This document shows positions 45,241 through 58,942 of a DNA stretch of 64,000 nucleotides, one piece after another (position 1 is the stretch's first letter; each line of letters opens with the position of its first letter). Source of the DNA: Brachypodius melanocephalos. Lineage: Eukaryota; Chordata; Aves; Passeriformes; Pycnonotidae. The translations under genes and the position numbers were made by a program. The notes under the pieces are model-generated. The model was given only the letters and a program-made list of their open reading frames with translations, was not told where the DNA came from and ran no database searches. The stretch spans positions 3,817,523 through 3,881,522 of the forward strand of contig VZSR01000170.1 of assembly GCA_013398615.1 (NCBI GenBank), in the 5' to 3' direction.

Positions 45241-46555
45241 CTCCCAGTCCACTTTTCCCATCTCCTGCATACCTGCCCAAGTTTTACACACTGATATAAA
45301 AGATAAGAGAACCAGAAGAGGGCACGGTTTTGCTGAAGACTGTTCTACACAACAGTCACTCTGAATCACCTGGGACTCCTGCCAACCTCACATCTTAAAT
45401 TTTCTTTGAAAAGCAAATAAAGAAGCTTTGCATAAGTGAATGATTAAAGAGGAACACCAGATTATTGTTTGTATGCTACACCTTCTTTTGTTAAGGTGAT
45501 CTCCAAATGAGAGGTGGACTCATAACTGAGTGACTGGAAGAGTACACTGCTGAGCACCCAATTATTCAGAACCTAAATGCACCTATTTAATATCTGAAAG
45601 ATTATCTCAATTTATAACACACAAACCGTGGGGAGATCACAGTAATTGTCTCAAAAGCACAGGAGCTTTCTGTTCCTGTAATCCACTAACCAGGAAAAGC
45701 ATCTGACCTACACAGCAAACAGAGAAGATTAAACTGATAGCAGTCACAGGCAAGATAAAAAGAAGTTATTTCTGTGCCTCCAGTTGCACAAGTTCAGTTC
45801 CAGAACAGAGTCTTGTCAATTCCTGACCTTATAAATTCATTAGTCAGCCTTCACCCCTCCTGAAACAATCCCTTTCCTCAAATGCCTTTTAAAATCAAAT
45901 TTTCCTTCTGATAGATCCTTTTATGTTGTGTTGTCTGGGCACTAGGGAGGAATTAAGCTTATATTTTCAGGCTTTTCCATGCAAAAGAGAGGAACCAAGG
46001 GATCTAAAACACATTCTCCTCTTTTTCTATTAAAAAAGTAGGATCTTCCCTCCAGAAGTCAGGGCTTCCAGAAAACTGCAAAAGTTTTTGATGAAATTTT
46101 GGCATTAGTTAACAGCTCATAAAATCCTCTGATGTGATGGAGAGAAATCAGTGGTGGAAGCTACTTTTGACACAAGATGTCATTATGAATGACATTTACA
46201 ATAAGCATTAACTTAAAGTTTTTAAAGTTCTTCTATGAATCCGTGTTTAAAACACAAGAAATCGGTTATTCTGTAGGAGTGAGAAAAATGTGGAGAACTG
46301 AAGAGGATTGCATCCTTAAGGGAGTTTGGCATAAGCCAGTCAGAACCAGCCACAACAAATTTTAGTACCACTCAAAACCTCTAAAGTCAAGCATGAGATA
46401 TTGGGCTCATTGCTGGCACAGAGTAAATCTCCATGGCCTGAAATATTGATTTTATAAATGCAAAAATACTGATTAATATTTGTTATTTAGATCAGCTCAG
46501 GAAGTTTCAGTGCTGAGACAGTATTTCTTCAGCTTTGTCTGATTTATCCTTTCTC

Positions 46556-46574
46556 AAAAAAAAAAAAAAAAAAA
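46556..46574 (+). repeat. A homopolymer
   Basis: A run of 19 A in intergenic sequence. Confidence 0.9.
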
Positions 46575-47405
46575 GTGATTCTATAGCTCACAAATTAACA
46601 GACAAGGAAGTTTTGATTATCCTTAATTGAAACTAAAAAGTACAGAGCAGCCCTGTTCATCTGCACTCACAAAAAAATTTCAGCCATCCCAACCCAGTTC
46701 CCCGAACTTCTGAATTTCTCAAAACTCAGAAGTTTTGAACTTCTCTCAAAACTTCTCCGTTTTGTAGCTGAGAAAACGCAAAATAATGAAGAAAATCTGG
46801 CCAGCAGAAAGACATAAAAATTGAACCTGTAGGGTTTTCCTTTTTATGCTATTTTTGTATGCATTCATGTGTCTGTACATGTGCCCAGAGCAGCACTTCA
46901 TCAAGAAACAGCGTAAGCCACGGCAGCTGTGTTTGAAAACTTCGATTTCAAATTAAATTCTAAGGGAGACTTCTGCTCTACCTATGTATTTAGATTATCT
47001 CATTTCCTCCAAAACCAGTGTTATAAGTTCACTCCTCTAGTCTGTTTTTCTGTATTAGTTTTAGAAAGCAGTTTGTGAAATATGCATGGGCAACACTCTT
47101 TAAAAATGTCAATTACTATGCAGCAATGTATCATTCCTCTGACAAGACACATATACCTGATATCCCACATGCTCCTGGACATTAAAGTTAGAATCAATGG
47201 ATAGAAACAGAACAGACAATTGAAGGAGCTGTAAAACAGAACAAGAGAATCACATATTTATATCAGAGAAGTCCCAGATTCCAGCAATCATAACAGTATA
47301 CACAGAGAAGATAAAACAAAGGGAAAAAATGAGAATAACCAGATGGAATATTGCTGCTGAGAGCTCCTAGCTTTGTCAGCTGTCATTTGACTTACAAGAT
47401 CAACC

Positions 47406-47426
47406 TTTTTTTTTTTTTTTTTTTTT
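47406..47426 (+). repeat. T homopolymer
   Basis: A run of 21 T. A retroposed transcript on the minus strand would lie to the right (47427 on), but I recognise nothing there. Confidence 0.9.
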
Positions 47427-49640
47427 CAAATGCTTTATTGTATTTATAATATATCAGATTTTAGAGGGACAGACTCCCTCCAAAATTTAATCAGGTTTGT
47501 TTCACTTGTTCTCCTGCAGGAAAGATGTCTTTCCTCTATAATTCTGTTTATTATTTTCCTCCATTTTTCAACTCAAAGTCATCTAAGCATGTCATTGAAA
47601 TTCCATGCCCTTATTTTTAAATGAAGGATATGTGCTATCATTTTTAAGAAGATTTGTACTAAACTGTGTCTTATAGAATAGTTTTATATGACTAGATATC
47701 TCACTGGCAATCTAAAAGATATCTGAAATTGCCTCTCTAAAAATGCACTTCAAACTGAGAAGGGTATATAGTTCATAAATTTTGAGCAGCTACTAAACTG
47801 TTATGCAAATGTCTTTGCGGAATGGGGTCTTTAAACGTTATAGAAAGAGAGCATTGATTTTATTCTCCTAGGAATTTGTTAAAAAACCCCACACATAATT
47901 AGATAACATTCAAGAACAGCATGTTATTCTAAGCTATTCAGAACCCAGGTTTCTCAGGGAATACAGAAAACTTTGTTTTAATCTCCACTACAGCTTCTAC
48001 TTCCTAATAATTTGCCATGAAGAAATGGAAATTAATTAAAGACAACCTTTAGTACTGGGAGAGAAGAGAAGAAAATTTAACAAGAGGTAAGCATTCTGAA
48101 AGAACACTGAAAAGCGAAGAATGAACATTTCTTCTAACATTTCAATTTAATTTAAAAGTTATTTGCTTTTTCCTTTAAAAAAAAAAAAGTGGAAAAATAC
48201 TTTGAAAAATCATAATATAGCTAATTATAATTAAACAGCCATCCAAAACCCCAATGTATTACTTAGTGAACTACATTTCAGGCAGTGACTGTTTAGCTGG
48301 TGATTTATCCTACCCTACCTTAACTCAAGAACAGTAGGACACATTTTACTGATTTGCCTAGAATGAAAAGTTAGCTCCAGACCAGTCTTTGCTGTGATCT
48401 CATTATAATTCCTGAAAGAAAAATATATAATCCCTTTCTTTCTGTAAAGGTGTTCTTCCCTGTCCTAGGACATCCATCTCCCATTGCTGGTACTGCTGTT
48501 CCCTACTGGAATGTTTTGCACACAGGTGGTGCCTGTATCCCCACGCACAGGTCTGGCAGCAGTTTTCAATGTAGGTTAAGTGTTTCTTATACCTCTCCTT
48601 CATTATGTAATAGGATTTGCCCCACACTGTAAATTATGTGATCTAGAAAGCCAAGAAGTTGGAATGTAGGTTTGGCATGAAGTAACAACCCACCCTAAAT
48701 CACTCCTTAAAAGAAAATCTCTATTTTAAAAGCCTATTTATGGGGCTGTCCAGCTCTCTGTTTCAGTCTCACGAAATTCCCATTTCAATATCATGCTCCA
48801 GTCCGTAGCTGCTCATCACAACACGTCCCCCCAGCTCCTCCCTCCTGAAATGGAAGATAAACAGATAAACCCAATTTTTGCAGATGAAATAGCCCAGCTA
48901 TTTGATCTTTACTGGGACTTGAGTCTATTTTCCACCATTCAGAGCACACCCTAACGAAGATCCAGCCCTCTGGGAAATGAGCTCCCAAATTTGCCCATCA
49001 CAGCTGCCATTGACCCAGGGACTCAGCACACACCATCCCCCAAGACAGGTACAGGTCATGAAGGAACAGAACAGAGATCAGCCTACAAGTGCCAATTAGT
49101 GCTCAGATTTGAGCTGACTCAGTGTCAGTAAAGAGGCATAATTCTAATTTTTTTGTATCAGCAACTTTCTGCTTTCTTGTGCCTAACCTGTAGTTATTAC
49201 CATGCTTCACAATTAAGACCATCTTTTTTCCTCAACTCCAAATATAATTACTGCTTCCTTAGGGTCCTGTCTTTTCTTACTTTTTGTCTTACAGCCTAAT
49301 GATCTGTCAACTAATATTAAATTATTTGCTCTCCTAATTGCCTGTTTTCAAATAATAGATTGTGGAGGAAGGTGGCTACCTTAGCACTTTCTCTGTACAT
49401 TTCAAAAGAGGAAAAAATTGATACATTAGAAATGAAAGGCTCAAATCCCAACATAGCCCTAGTCCTACTTATAACTCACACATATATTTCACCACAATGT
49501 TAAAATATTTAACAAAATTTCTGCTGTATTTATTTTTCCTTTCCCTCCCAGTTTTCATTCCAAAGCCTGCGAGTTTTTCTCATTTTCAGATCAAACATTC
49601 AAAGCATCCTGAAAATTTAATACTGCCATAATGCTGCATT

Positions 49641-49662
49641 AAAAAAAAAAAAAAAAAAAAAA
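49641..49662 (+). repeat. A homopolymer
   Basis: A run of 22 A, the longest uninterrupted A-run in the window, followed by GGG and more A. Confidence 0.9.
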
Positions 49663-52554
49663 GGGAAAAAATATGGTAGAATCCACTGATCTTTTCTCCA
49701 CCTTGTAAGAATTTTTCCTGTATGCCAATACAAAAAAGGAACTCCAAACCACAGACAGCTGACCAGGTTACCAGTTTGGGATGAGTTCAACTCTGTGACA
49801 CAGGGGCTACACAGATTATAAACTTCAGAACATAAGCTTTCCAAAAGTTAAAGTGACTCTGCTGATCAGATTCTCCCTGGAGAGTTTTTTGTGAAGTTAG
49901 ACATTAAATATGTAAAAGCATTATGCACAGCATATTCATTTATGCCTGACATTTATTTATCAAGATAGGCAGAAAAATAAAGCACAAAATAACTGGTAGA
50001 ACCTTAAGGCAACCTGAAACCTTTAATAACAAATTTTAAAAATCCTAAAATAACTTTCATGTTAGAAAAATTGTTAGAACTAATAGAGACATATGACTTT
50101 AGATTTCCTTTTGTATGACAGTTAATTCCTAACAAAAATATCTTCATCTGCCAGCAATTAACAGTAAGTGAATGTAACTTTCCACAAACTTAATTACAAA
50201 GATGCTTCATCTCTAACCTAAAGATCTAACCAAAGAATGACAGAAAAGCACTTGCATTGCTTCCACCAGCCACTCTGTCCTTTAATCCACCAGTGTGACC
50301 AATGACCACTGAATAACCATCTTTGCAAGCCTGCATTCCCAGTAGTATGTAACATTTTCCCAATAAAGGGAAGTGTCCTGTTATCATGCTTCGTGCTCAG
50401 TCTGAATCATGGACTCACAGCTCTTCCACAGAAGCTGCTGGGAGGGAAACTCTTGGTGAGAAATAAGCACTTTTCCAGGGAATGCCTTGTTCACATACTT
50501 AGACTCACATTTTCCAAGTGGCTAACAATAAAACCTGATGACATCAATATTTCATACATTACCTATTAAACTCAGGAAAGCACATCCCATTCTCTTAGAA
50601 ATTCCAAATTTGCTATAGTTACTCCGGTGGGGAGGTCACAAAATCAGAGGTGCCAATGGAAAAACATTAACTCCCTTAATTTAAGTTTTTGAGGGGTTTT
50701 TGATGGATTCCTTCCCTCCACACAAGCAGTCTAGTCCATATTCTACAGGTTTTGTGGGCTGCCCCTTTAGAGCACATTTCCTTTAAAGAAGAAAAGAGCT
50801 TGAAGATGTTGTTCTTCCAAACAGAGGCAGGTACTACACAAAGCCAATGGGCAATAATTGTTTTAAAAACTAATTCCACTCCAGCCTCAGTGGAATAATA
50901 AATTATTCCAAAAAATAAATTTTACTAGGAGTTAAGTGATTCCAATACGGATTCAAGTTTGGGCAGAGCATCAGGTAATCCCCAAAAGCAGGAGGTCACC
51001 ATGCTCTGCCCTTATATTTCTGCAACAGTTTTTCAAGTCACATCACCCCTTCCCTTTGAGCCAAAGCCAGATGTAATCCTGTTTTTACTGCCATGGCAAA
51101 CAATAAAAGAGAGGCCATTAGTCTTTCATTTAAGGCTTATGACAGAGAAAATTTTAATGGAAGTTGTATTAACTATTGACATTTATCACAATAATTTGTT
51201 CCATAGCCTCTGACCTGCAAGACAATAGCAGGATAATAAAGGCTTCAGGGCATGACTGAGCTGGGAGAAGAATCCAAGTAAGCAGCCTGTCAAACATGAG
51301 ACTTTTTGCTTTACAGACACAGAAAATCCAGTGGTACCTGTTTTATCTTTGAGATATATTCACACACATGCAATCCAAACAACATTTATATCATTTTCAT
51401 GACTATATGCAAAATGAGGTCCTGGAAAGTCTTTTTAAGGGAAGAAAGCTGAACTGCTACTGACCATTACAGCATACAAAACAGCCAGAATGATCTTTAT
51501 GAGAAAAATGCTTAAAAACTTTCAAGATCTAAGTTTAACTTCAAAAATACTCTATCATATGAGGGATTTACGTTTTAAACATTAGGCAGGATATTATAAA
51601 GGAGATCTGAGATAATAAGAGAGTCTTTTTGACTTAGTGGTTTGTTCCAGTTACATTGAGAAAAACTGGGATTTGCAGCTTTCCTTTCAAAATAATTTTT
51701 AACACTAGCTATTAATAACACATTGCAGGCGGGCAGGTCCATATTCACCCAACGTAATTCCACTGTATTTTGCATCAGATAATTGTAAACGCATTTTTTT
51801 TACATTAATAAAAGGATAATACGAGGGCATATAATTGCTTAAAGTCTCCACTGCAGAATTTTGTGATTAAAATGCTGGTAATCATATCAACATGACAGAG
51901 CTTGTGCAGCCCAGGAGCAAAAATATGCTAATAAATGCTCTCTGTCTACCATACAACCCCTGTGGCTTTGCATTCCTGCAGGAAGCCTCATCCAGTAGCA
52001 GGAATCAACTCTGGACTTCATAACCAGATCCTTGCCCAAAACTGTTCTGAAGCTTTGAGTGTAAATTGGCTTTAACATCACAGGGCAGGATAACTCCAGC
52101 ATGTCAAGCCAAACATCAGCTGGCTTTTTCAGAAGAATACTTTCTTAAGTAAAGGAAGCAGAAGAGGGAGATTAGCACCAAATCCTGTGTTTGGTTAGGC
52201 ATCAAGCAGCATTTAGTTAAATATACCTTTTTCTGCAATTATGCCATCCTGTGGAGAGGGTGAAGCCAATCACACAGGCCTTAATTAGACCAAATTCTAC
52301 TGAATTTAAGAGAAGGTTTGCCTCTTCAAAACTCAGATATTTCCAACACCCAGCAGTTGATCATTGTTTCTTCCTAGAAGAAGCCTCATTATTGCTCATA
52401 TAATGTAACTCCTTTCCTGGCTTGCGAAACAACTCCTTTTCATGTCTATCTCATTTTTTATCTTACCTAAGTCAAGCTATTGGCAACAGCATTGTCCTGC
52501 CTTGGCAACTTCTGTGGATTAAATAAATGCTGCATTAAAATGTGTTTCTCTTTA

Positions 52555-52622
52555 TCTGTTTTAAATTTGTTGCCTTTAATTTCAATATCCCTTTGTACTT
52601 TTATAATGAGAAAGAGCAAAAT
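52555..52622 (-). mobile_element. Ancient CR1-type LINE fragment
   Basis: 'tctgttttaaatttgttgcc', 'tttaatttcaatatcccttt', 'gtacttttataatgagaaag' resemble the reverse reading of old amniote CR1 copies of the sort common in turtles and crocodiles, where the corresponding text has '...tgccccctTGTtCTTgTATtATGAGAAAGgg'. It differs from the younger bird CR1 copies in this window. Similarity is lost after about 52622, although further relic sequence may extend to about 52900. Confidence 0.55.
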
Positions 52623-55600
52623 GCTAAGCATTTGACTGAGCTTCTCCACACCAGTCCATCTTTCACACAGCACCAACAGCTTTTACTTCATCCACCTTCC
52701 TTAAGTAGGTCAGGCAAGGCTTAAAAATTTCTTTCTGTCTGGTGGCCCCTCAGTCTGTAATAATTTCCATGTGAGGGTCATATTTACTTTTTTTTACACA
52801 ATTTTGAACTACTTGTTCCAAATGCTCTGGTCTTTTTGAATCACTTCCTAAGGTATTGGTCGTGTCTCTTATATGGGTGCCCAATTCTCTCGTATATAGG
52901 TTATCTTTTTTACACTAATAAGGCAAAAACGCAGCCAATTATCACAACTTCTCTGCCAAAGGTTATTTATCACTCTCAAGAGCCTGTTGGCTTTGGGATT
53001 ATAAAAGAAGTGTTGTTTACCTAATGAAGGAACAGCTTATGTCATCTCAGTTGTTTTCAACACATTTAATTTTAAAAAATCCAATACTTTCACAATATTT
53101 GGTGTTCTCTGTTAAAGACAATATGATATCATATTTACATTTATAGCACCACTGCCCTTAAATGTGCTCCAGAGTTTAAGGCATAGCCTAAAAGATCAGT
53201 AAGGTGGGTCTAGCAGTGAGCCCAGCACTGAACTTCAGGGTGGAAATGGTGTCAGCAGTAGCAGCTGCTCCTTGCCCTGACCACTGGGTTCATGGTTGCT
53301 GTGTGTGGATCTGAAGTTCCTTGGCACTGGCCAATTTTCAAAATGCCAGAAGACTTTCTAAGCAATATTACAATGAAACTATTACATACAAATATGTATC
53401 TTTTTAAATTTTAAACCTTTTTTTTTTTTATTTAATTCCTTTCCTCAGGAGGGGATTTGGAAAGGGAGGTTACCCTGGTATTTTTAAATCAGCCAATCCA
53501 GACACACAATCACACATCTTTAGAGATCCCACAGCTGAAGAAGATCAGATGTCCATCATCTGATGACAGATCATTTCTAAGAACAGAATCTTAGCTATGA
53601 AACAATCTGCCAAGATCTCACTGGACTCTATGACACTTCATTCTCAGAGACCAAAGCCCACATAACAAGAAAAATACAGTATTTTATAAAAAGGAAGTGA
53701 AAGATGTTGACCTCATTATACTGTAAGTACTCATCGCACTTCCTCACTTCTAGTTGTGTAACATATTTCAAATACTTCAGGGAGAAATTCTTTTGAAATA
53801 TCATGGACTGGATTAGATTTGCAGTAGGTGATGAAAGATGAAAGGTAGATGCCTAAAGAGAAAAAAAATTAAATTATACAGGTGCCCAGCACATGCCTGA
53901 GAACTGAGGGCATATATTATTGGGGCAGTAGACAGCAAGGCAACATCCAAACACCTCCAACAGGATGAGATGTGCATGATTTACTGTACCAAAACCACTT
54001 TTCTTCTTTCCTACATCCTCACTTTGTTCAGGTTTCAGGGGCAGAAAATCAAGACACTTGGATTAGGAATAAGCAGCAGCACCCCTGGCCAGTTTGGCTG
54101 TGCCAGGAAAGGGATTGCAGAGTGCACCAGGGACCTTTTAAAGTATTTTTAGATACACTTTTTGAACTCAAAGAATATTTTTGGGAAAAAAAAAATAAAA
54201 AAGTGTGTTGGCCAGCTAGGAATGAAACAGAAGTTGTTTTTTGATTTCCTACCTGCTAACAGTTTCTTGGGGTTTTTTTCATAAATATTCATAAACCATT
54301 AAAGATCTCTTTGTAGACCTAAGAGAGGAATTCTGGGATTTGTATGTAAAAAGCAGATTTGGACCCTACAGAAAACAGAAGAGACCTATCAGAGTGCTGC
54401 CTATGGCAGCTGTCATCTTCATTTCTGTCTCTGGAAAAGAAAAAAAAGACATTTGCCTTTTGCGGGAATAAAATTGCCATTCGGAAACAAAGAGGTATTA
54501 AAGTAATGAAACTTGGCTTTCTGGGGCAAGTTCACACTGAAACAGCAAGGTGTGTGTTTAAATCATATAAGCACAGTGAAATGGTGTTGATGAGCTGAAC
54601 TAATTAGCTCTGGTGCAGCAGTGGGCATCTACACACATGGTGCACTGCATGAGACACTCACTTCCCAGAAAAATGTCCAGGAGAGAAGCTGCACTGGCAT
54701 GATTTACCAGGCAGTTCAGCTGTTTCTACCAGTGCCACCACGCAATCTTCATCACTGGCTTTGGTGGCAGCCAGTTTGTGCCAATACTTGAAACTTCTAA
54801 TCAGCACAAGCAGAAAAACGTATCCACTAAACACACAAAACTCAAAGATCTAGTCATTGATCCAGTAATCACTTCTGCTCTTCTGCACAATCACCACCAT
54901 CACAAAATGGATAAATCTATATATTTGTTTGGACTGTTGAAAATGAAGAATATCTTACCATCCCACCTTGCCTTGCAACAAATAACTATTTCTTGCCTTT
55001 ATTTTTTCTTTTTCTAACTGGCTGGGAAATTACTTTGTGGCAACATTCTTTTATTTACATCTCACCGCTTTAGAAACACTCCATTGACCAGGTTTTACCT
55101 GTAAATATTGAGTTAAGATGAAAAAAAAAAAAAAAAAGAAAAAGAAAAAGAGCAAAACAAAATAACCATGGTCATTTAAGCCATCCAACCAGGGGAGAAA
55201 CAGTTATTTTAATGAAGAAGGGTATGACAGGGGAAAAAATATTTTGTTGAGTTAAAGCATGCTTGCTGCTAAATAACCTCTTTGTACAATTAGGGCTTGC
55301 AAAGTGCAAAATGCAATCCAATTAAGTGAGTTAGGTTTATGTGATTAGCATCAGTCTGGCAGTGCTGCTCTCATAGTTCATCAGTAGCTTTACTAATTAA
55401 GACTTTGCTAAGCAGAGACGTCTGACCTCTCTTTAGACAGGTCAGATTATTGTTTACCCTTCTGAACTCTCACTGCTTGCTTTTTTTTCCTTCCTTTCCT
55501 TTCTGGTGAACCCTTCCCTGTGATATTCTGCTCCATCTGAAATTATTTCTAGTAATCATCAACATCAAATTATTGATGCCTCTCTGCTCACTTGATGGGA

Positions 55601-56440
55601 CACAAAAAAAAGATGAAAGAGCTTTCAACAGGTATCTTTTCCTGCTCACACTTCAAATTCTCTACAATACCAAAATCAGTGCAGGATGCATAGAAAAGCA
55701 GCCAGGAAGCAATTATAAATTCTAAGTAGCAAAAAATGGAAATTATCTTTGCTCACCAAATACTAACAAGGGAAAACAGTGTTGAGTGGAAACAGTGTCA
55801 CAAGTATTACTCAGAAAAACAGAAGATTTTCTAGATACTCTCTTGCCCATTATAGCTCTGTGGTTAAGTGCCCTTAAAATGACAACTAACAGAATAAAAG
55901 AATTTGGCAAGTATACATGACTCTGTGGTGGTGATGAAGCAGCAACTAATAAGCATAACATAGGAGTTCTAAGTATCAAGAGAAAATATTATAAATTTAA
56001 ATTTTTTCCAAAGCAATTCATCAAACAGAATTGCTTTATCATATGTAGAACTGATAGAGCACAAAGAACTCATATATTAATCCTTTTTTTTCCCATTTGA
56101 CATCAGAATTCTTTCCTATATATCTCCTAGCAATAACTACCATGCTACAGAAATAAAAATTATGAATAAAAATTAACTGTAGATCTTGGAGGATAAACCC
56201 CATCAGCCTGATGCCAGTTACAGCAAAAATGCATCTATGATATTAAAAAGACATTAATAAATGTATTAGGGACAGGAATACACAGTGAATTAAGCAAATG
56301 AGTGGGAAATGAAATTTTTAAATACAAAAAGAATGCTAATTAAAGTGTTAGAAAGAGCTAAGCAGCAGAACCTATGGTGACAAGGAACTTTACTTCATAG
56401 TCCTTGAGATCCCCTTTCTTTCCTGAATTCTAATCTTTCT
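52623..56440. other. Intergenic AT-rich DNA
   Basis: No supported gene. An A-rich tract lies at 55121-55151. A repeat-free block at 55270-55460 contains several homeodomain-type ATTA cores. Frames at 53972-54598 and 54778-55017 are not recognised. Confidence 0.65.
55121..55151 (+). repeat. A-rich tract
   Basis: A run of 17 A passes into two GAAAAA units. Confidence 0.9.
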
Positions 56441-56770
56441 TGTCACAGTAGAGATGGACATGACAGGTCAAAGTTCAAGAACCAATAGCAATGTTTATTG
56501 TTCACAGCTAATATTTATATGGACTTCAAACATTGCACACTCAATCCCAACTGGCTAATAACTTGTTATTAATTTTATTATTAGTTCACTAGCCAATTGC
56601 CTGCATACATGCTCACCAAAGACTGGCCAGCAGCTCTTCCTTGGAGTTAAGTCCTTCCACTTTTCAGTGCTTCCTTCCTTAAAGATATTTACTTCTTTTT
56701 CTCACAGGTACAAGCTCCTCAAGTCAAGGTCAGGGTTACCTGTGTCTGTGATGCCTTCAGGCCAGCTGAT
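56441..56770 (-). mobile_element. Probable ERV LTR (right boundary approximate)
   Basis: On the minus strand the sequence has a TATAAATA box (within CCATATAAATATTAG), an AATAAA signal about 20 bases later (GTGAACAATAAACATTGC) and a terminal CTGTGACA ending at 56441. This compact promoter-polyA arrangement is typical of some bird ERV LTRs. The right end is not clear: no CA end with a matching target duplication of the left flank (tttct) was found. It could be a truncated LTR. Confidence 0.5.
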
Positions 56771-57537
56771 AGCCATTGTGCTTTCCAGGAAAGAAAATTT
56801 CACTGCTGCATAAATCTCTCAGTGATCTGTTCAGTTTCTCATCTAACCAAACTGTTTTACAGCTGATGCAAATAATTTTCAAAAGAAAGTACAAGTGTTA
56901 CACTTTGCTCCTCACTCCATTCCTTCCTCTGATTTATTTTCTTGTTTCTTCTGCTCCTTGTTCTATGTCACTTTAGCCACTAGAAATGCAAATGCCAAGG
57001 ATGCTAACTGAACATGGACCTTGTAGCTTAGTTCCCAACCAACTTCATGTTCAATAGGTTAATCTTCATTTTTTTCCCTAGACCAAGGCATATTTTCAGA
57101 TACTACACCCATGTCTGATAATATCATTGCAGTAGTGAAGCTTGGTGTGGATCTCTGCAGGAAAAACAGATTTTAAAAAAATCCATTCCCTCTGCTCTGC
57201 AGTATTAGCCAAAAAAAGCACAATAAAAGCTAATTCTAATTCTAGCTGCCACCTGGATACAGAATTCAAGTGCAACAAGCTGTACTTCATTCACATTTCA
57301 GTGATAAAGAAACCATTTAATCTAAAATGCTTCAGTTGCACTCTATCAATTTCTCTAATAAATAACTCAGAAAAAAATCACTCTGCTTTTCAGACACTTG
57401 ACTATATATTTTGAAAATATTCAATAGATTCATTTCTACTGAGGGAAATGTTTTCCTAAACTGTATCCCCCCAAACATATATCTGCAAAATATATCTTGT
57501 GATGACGATGAAAAGAAAATTAAATGCAGGCTGGAGA

Positions 57538-57655
57538 TAGAATCACAGAATGGTTTGGGTTGGAAAGAACCTTAAAAGTGATCAGGGACACCTTCCTCTG
57601 GACCAGGTCACTCAGAGCTCCATCCAGCCTGGCCTTGAACACCTCCAGGGATGGA
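57538..57655 (-). mobile_element. CR1 retrotransposon 3' fragment with internal deletion
   Basis: 'tagaatcacagaatggtttg', 'ggttggaaagaaccttaaaa', then a jump to 'cagggacaccttcctctgga', 'ccaggtcactcagagctcca' and 'tccagcctggccttgaacac'. The jump drops about 25 bases of the consensus (the part that normally covers the 'tagttccaac...ccatggg' block). Confidence 0.95.
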
Positions 57656-58613
57656 TGAAGAGATGGGCATAGGTAACATGATATACAAAACTACTTACTA
57701 TTCAGGGTGGGGATTTTTTTCAATATGATCAGTGCTCTATATACCAGTTAATTCTTATTGTCCTGAATGCTGTCAGGTGAGTGAACTGATCCAGAAGCTT
57801 CCCTTTCCACACAGACCCAGGCACAGGTGTCACTGGGCAATTGTTTTACTGTGCTCCTTTGATTGGAAGTTCTTTAAAGGATCACAGTATTTGCTGTATG
57901 ACAAGCACATTGTGGCTACTTCATTTGCCACCAAAGAGCAGAATTAAAGCTTTTGAAGGTCTGTAGCTTCTAAGAACAAACATTAGAAAGACAAATACTT
58001 TTCTGCTTAATTGCTGAGTAACTTAAAAACCAAAGTAATTGGATTTTTTTTCCTAATCAGCAACAAGAAGAATAGAAGTTGTTGTAAGACAATGTTAACA
58101 TCTTGATACATATGACAAAAGAAAAGTCACACTTGTTTCCAGAAACTGGGAAATGTGAAAATTGTTACAATGAGCATAGAAGAGAAAGACTGTCACGCAC
58201 CAAAGCTTCTTTGGGAAAGTTTTAACAAGAACAACAACAAACATTTTCTTGTGTTATCTTTCCATAGGCTAGTTTTCACAGCTCATCACTGAGCACACTC
58301 CAGTCTCCAAACACATCCAATGCAGGGGGAGAATTTTCCTTGGAGGAAGGAAGGACACTCTCCTCTGTGTGCTGAGGGACACAGCACCCTTGAATAATGT
58401 GAGGGTCACATTCCTGAACTGCTTTGGGTTGGCTTCTAGGCTGGAACCTATATGACTTGGGGGGAAGAATCAGTCAAGCACAAGCTCAGTAGTGGGGATG
58501 TCAGTGTGCCAAAGTGGTCAATATCATCTTAAACACATGAATTTAGGAATACTAGGCCTGGATTACAGAGGAACAACATGATATATGCATTATTTGCATT
58601 AGAAACTGGAACA

Positions 58614-58646
58614 ATTATTACTGAGTTGCCATTATTACTGAGTTGG
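58614..58646 (+). repeat. 2 x 17-bp tandem duplication
   Basis: The unit attattactgagttgcc is followed directly by attattactgagttgg, which matches for 16 bases. Confidence 0.9.
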
Positions 58647-58884
58647 TAACATCAATCTGCAGACAGTTTGGAGAATAAAAATGGGTAATAATTTTATCCT
58701 GTCATAATAAAAACAAACTTGGACTTACTCTATTGATAGTAAAAGCTCCAGATTTTACCACTTTACATGATTTTGACAGTTCGGTTTTGAAAAAAAAAAT
58801 ACTACTGATTTATAAGATAGGAAAGATCTCAGGTTTGCTTTTGTTTTAAAAAACCCCAAGTTTTAACAGGAACACTTTTCAGTA

Positions 58885-58942
58885 CACCAGGTTGCTCAGA
58901 GCCCCATCCAGCCTGGCCCTGAACACTTCCAGAGATGGGGTG
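58885..58942 (-). mobile_element. CR1 retrotransposon fragment
   Basis: 'accaggttgctcagagcccc', 'atccagcctggccctgaaca' and 'cttccagagatggggtgg' match the reverse-read CR1 consensus closely for 58 bases. Both ends are lost, including the 3' terminal repeat. Confidence 0.9.

Larger units (their letters stand above)
45241..52554. other. Intergenic AT-rich DNA
   Basis: No supported gene or mobile element. Long A/T runs lie at 46556-46574, 47406-47426 and 49641-49662. A short hairpin lies at 46719-46738. Frames of 60-85 codons on both strands match no family. Confidence 0.65.
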
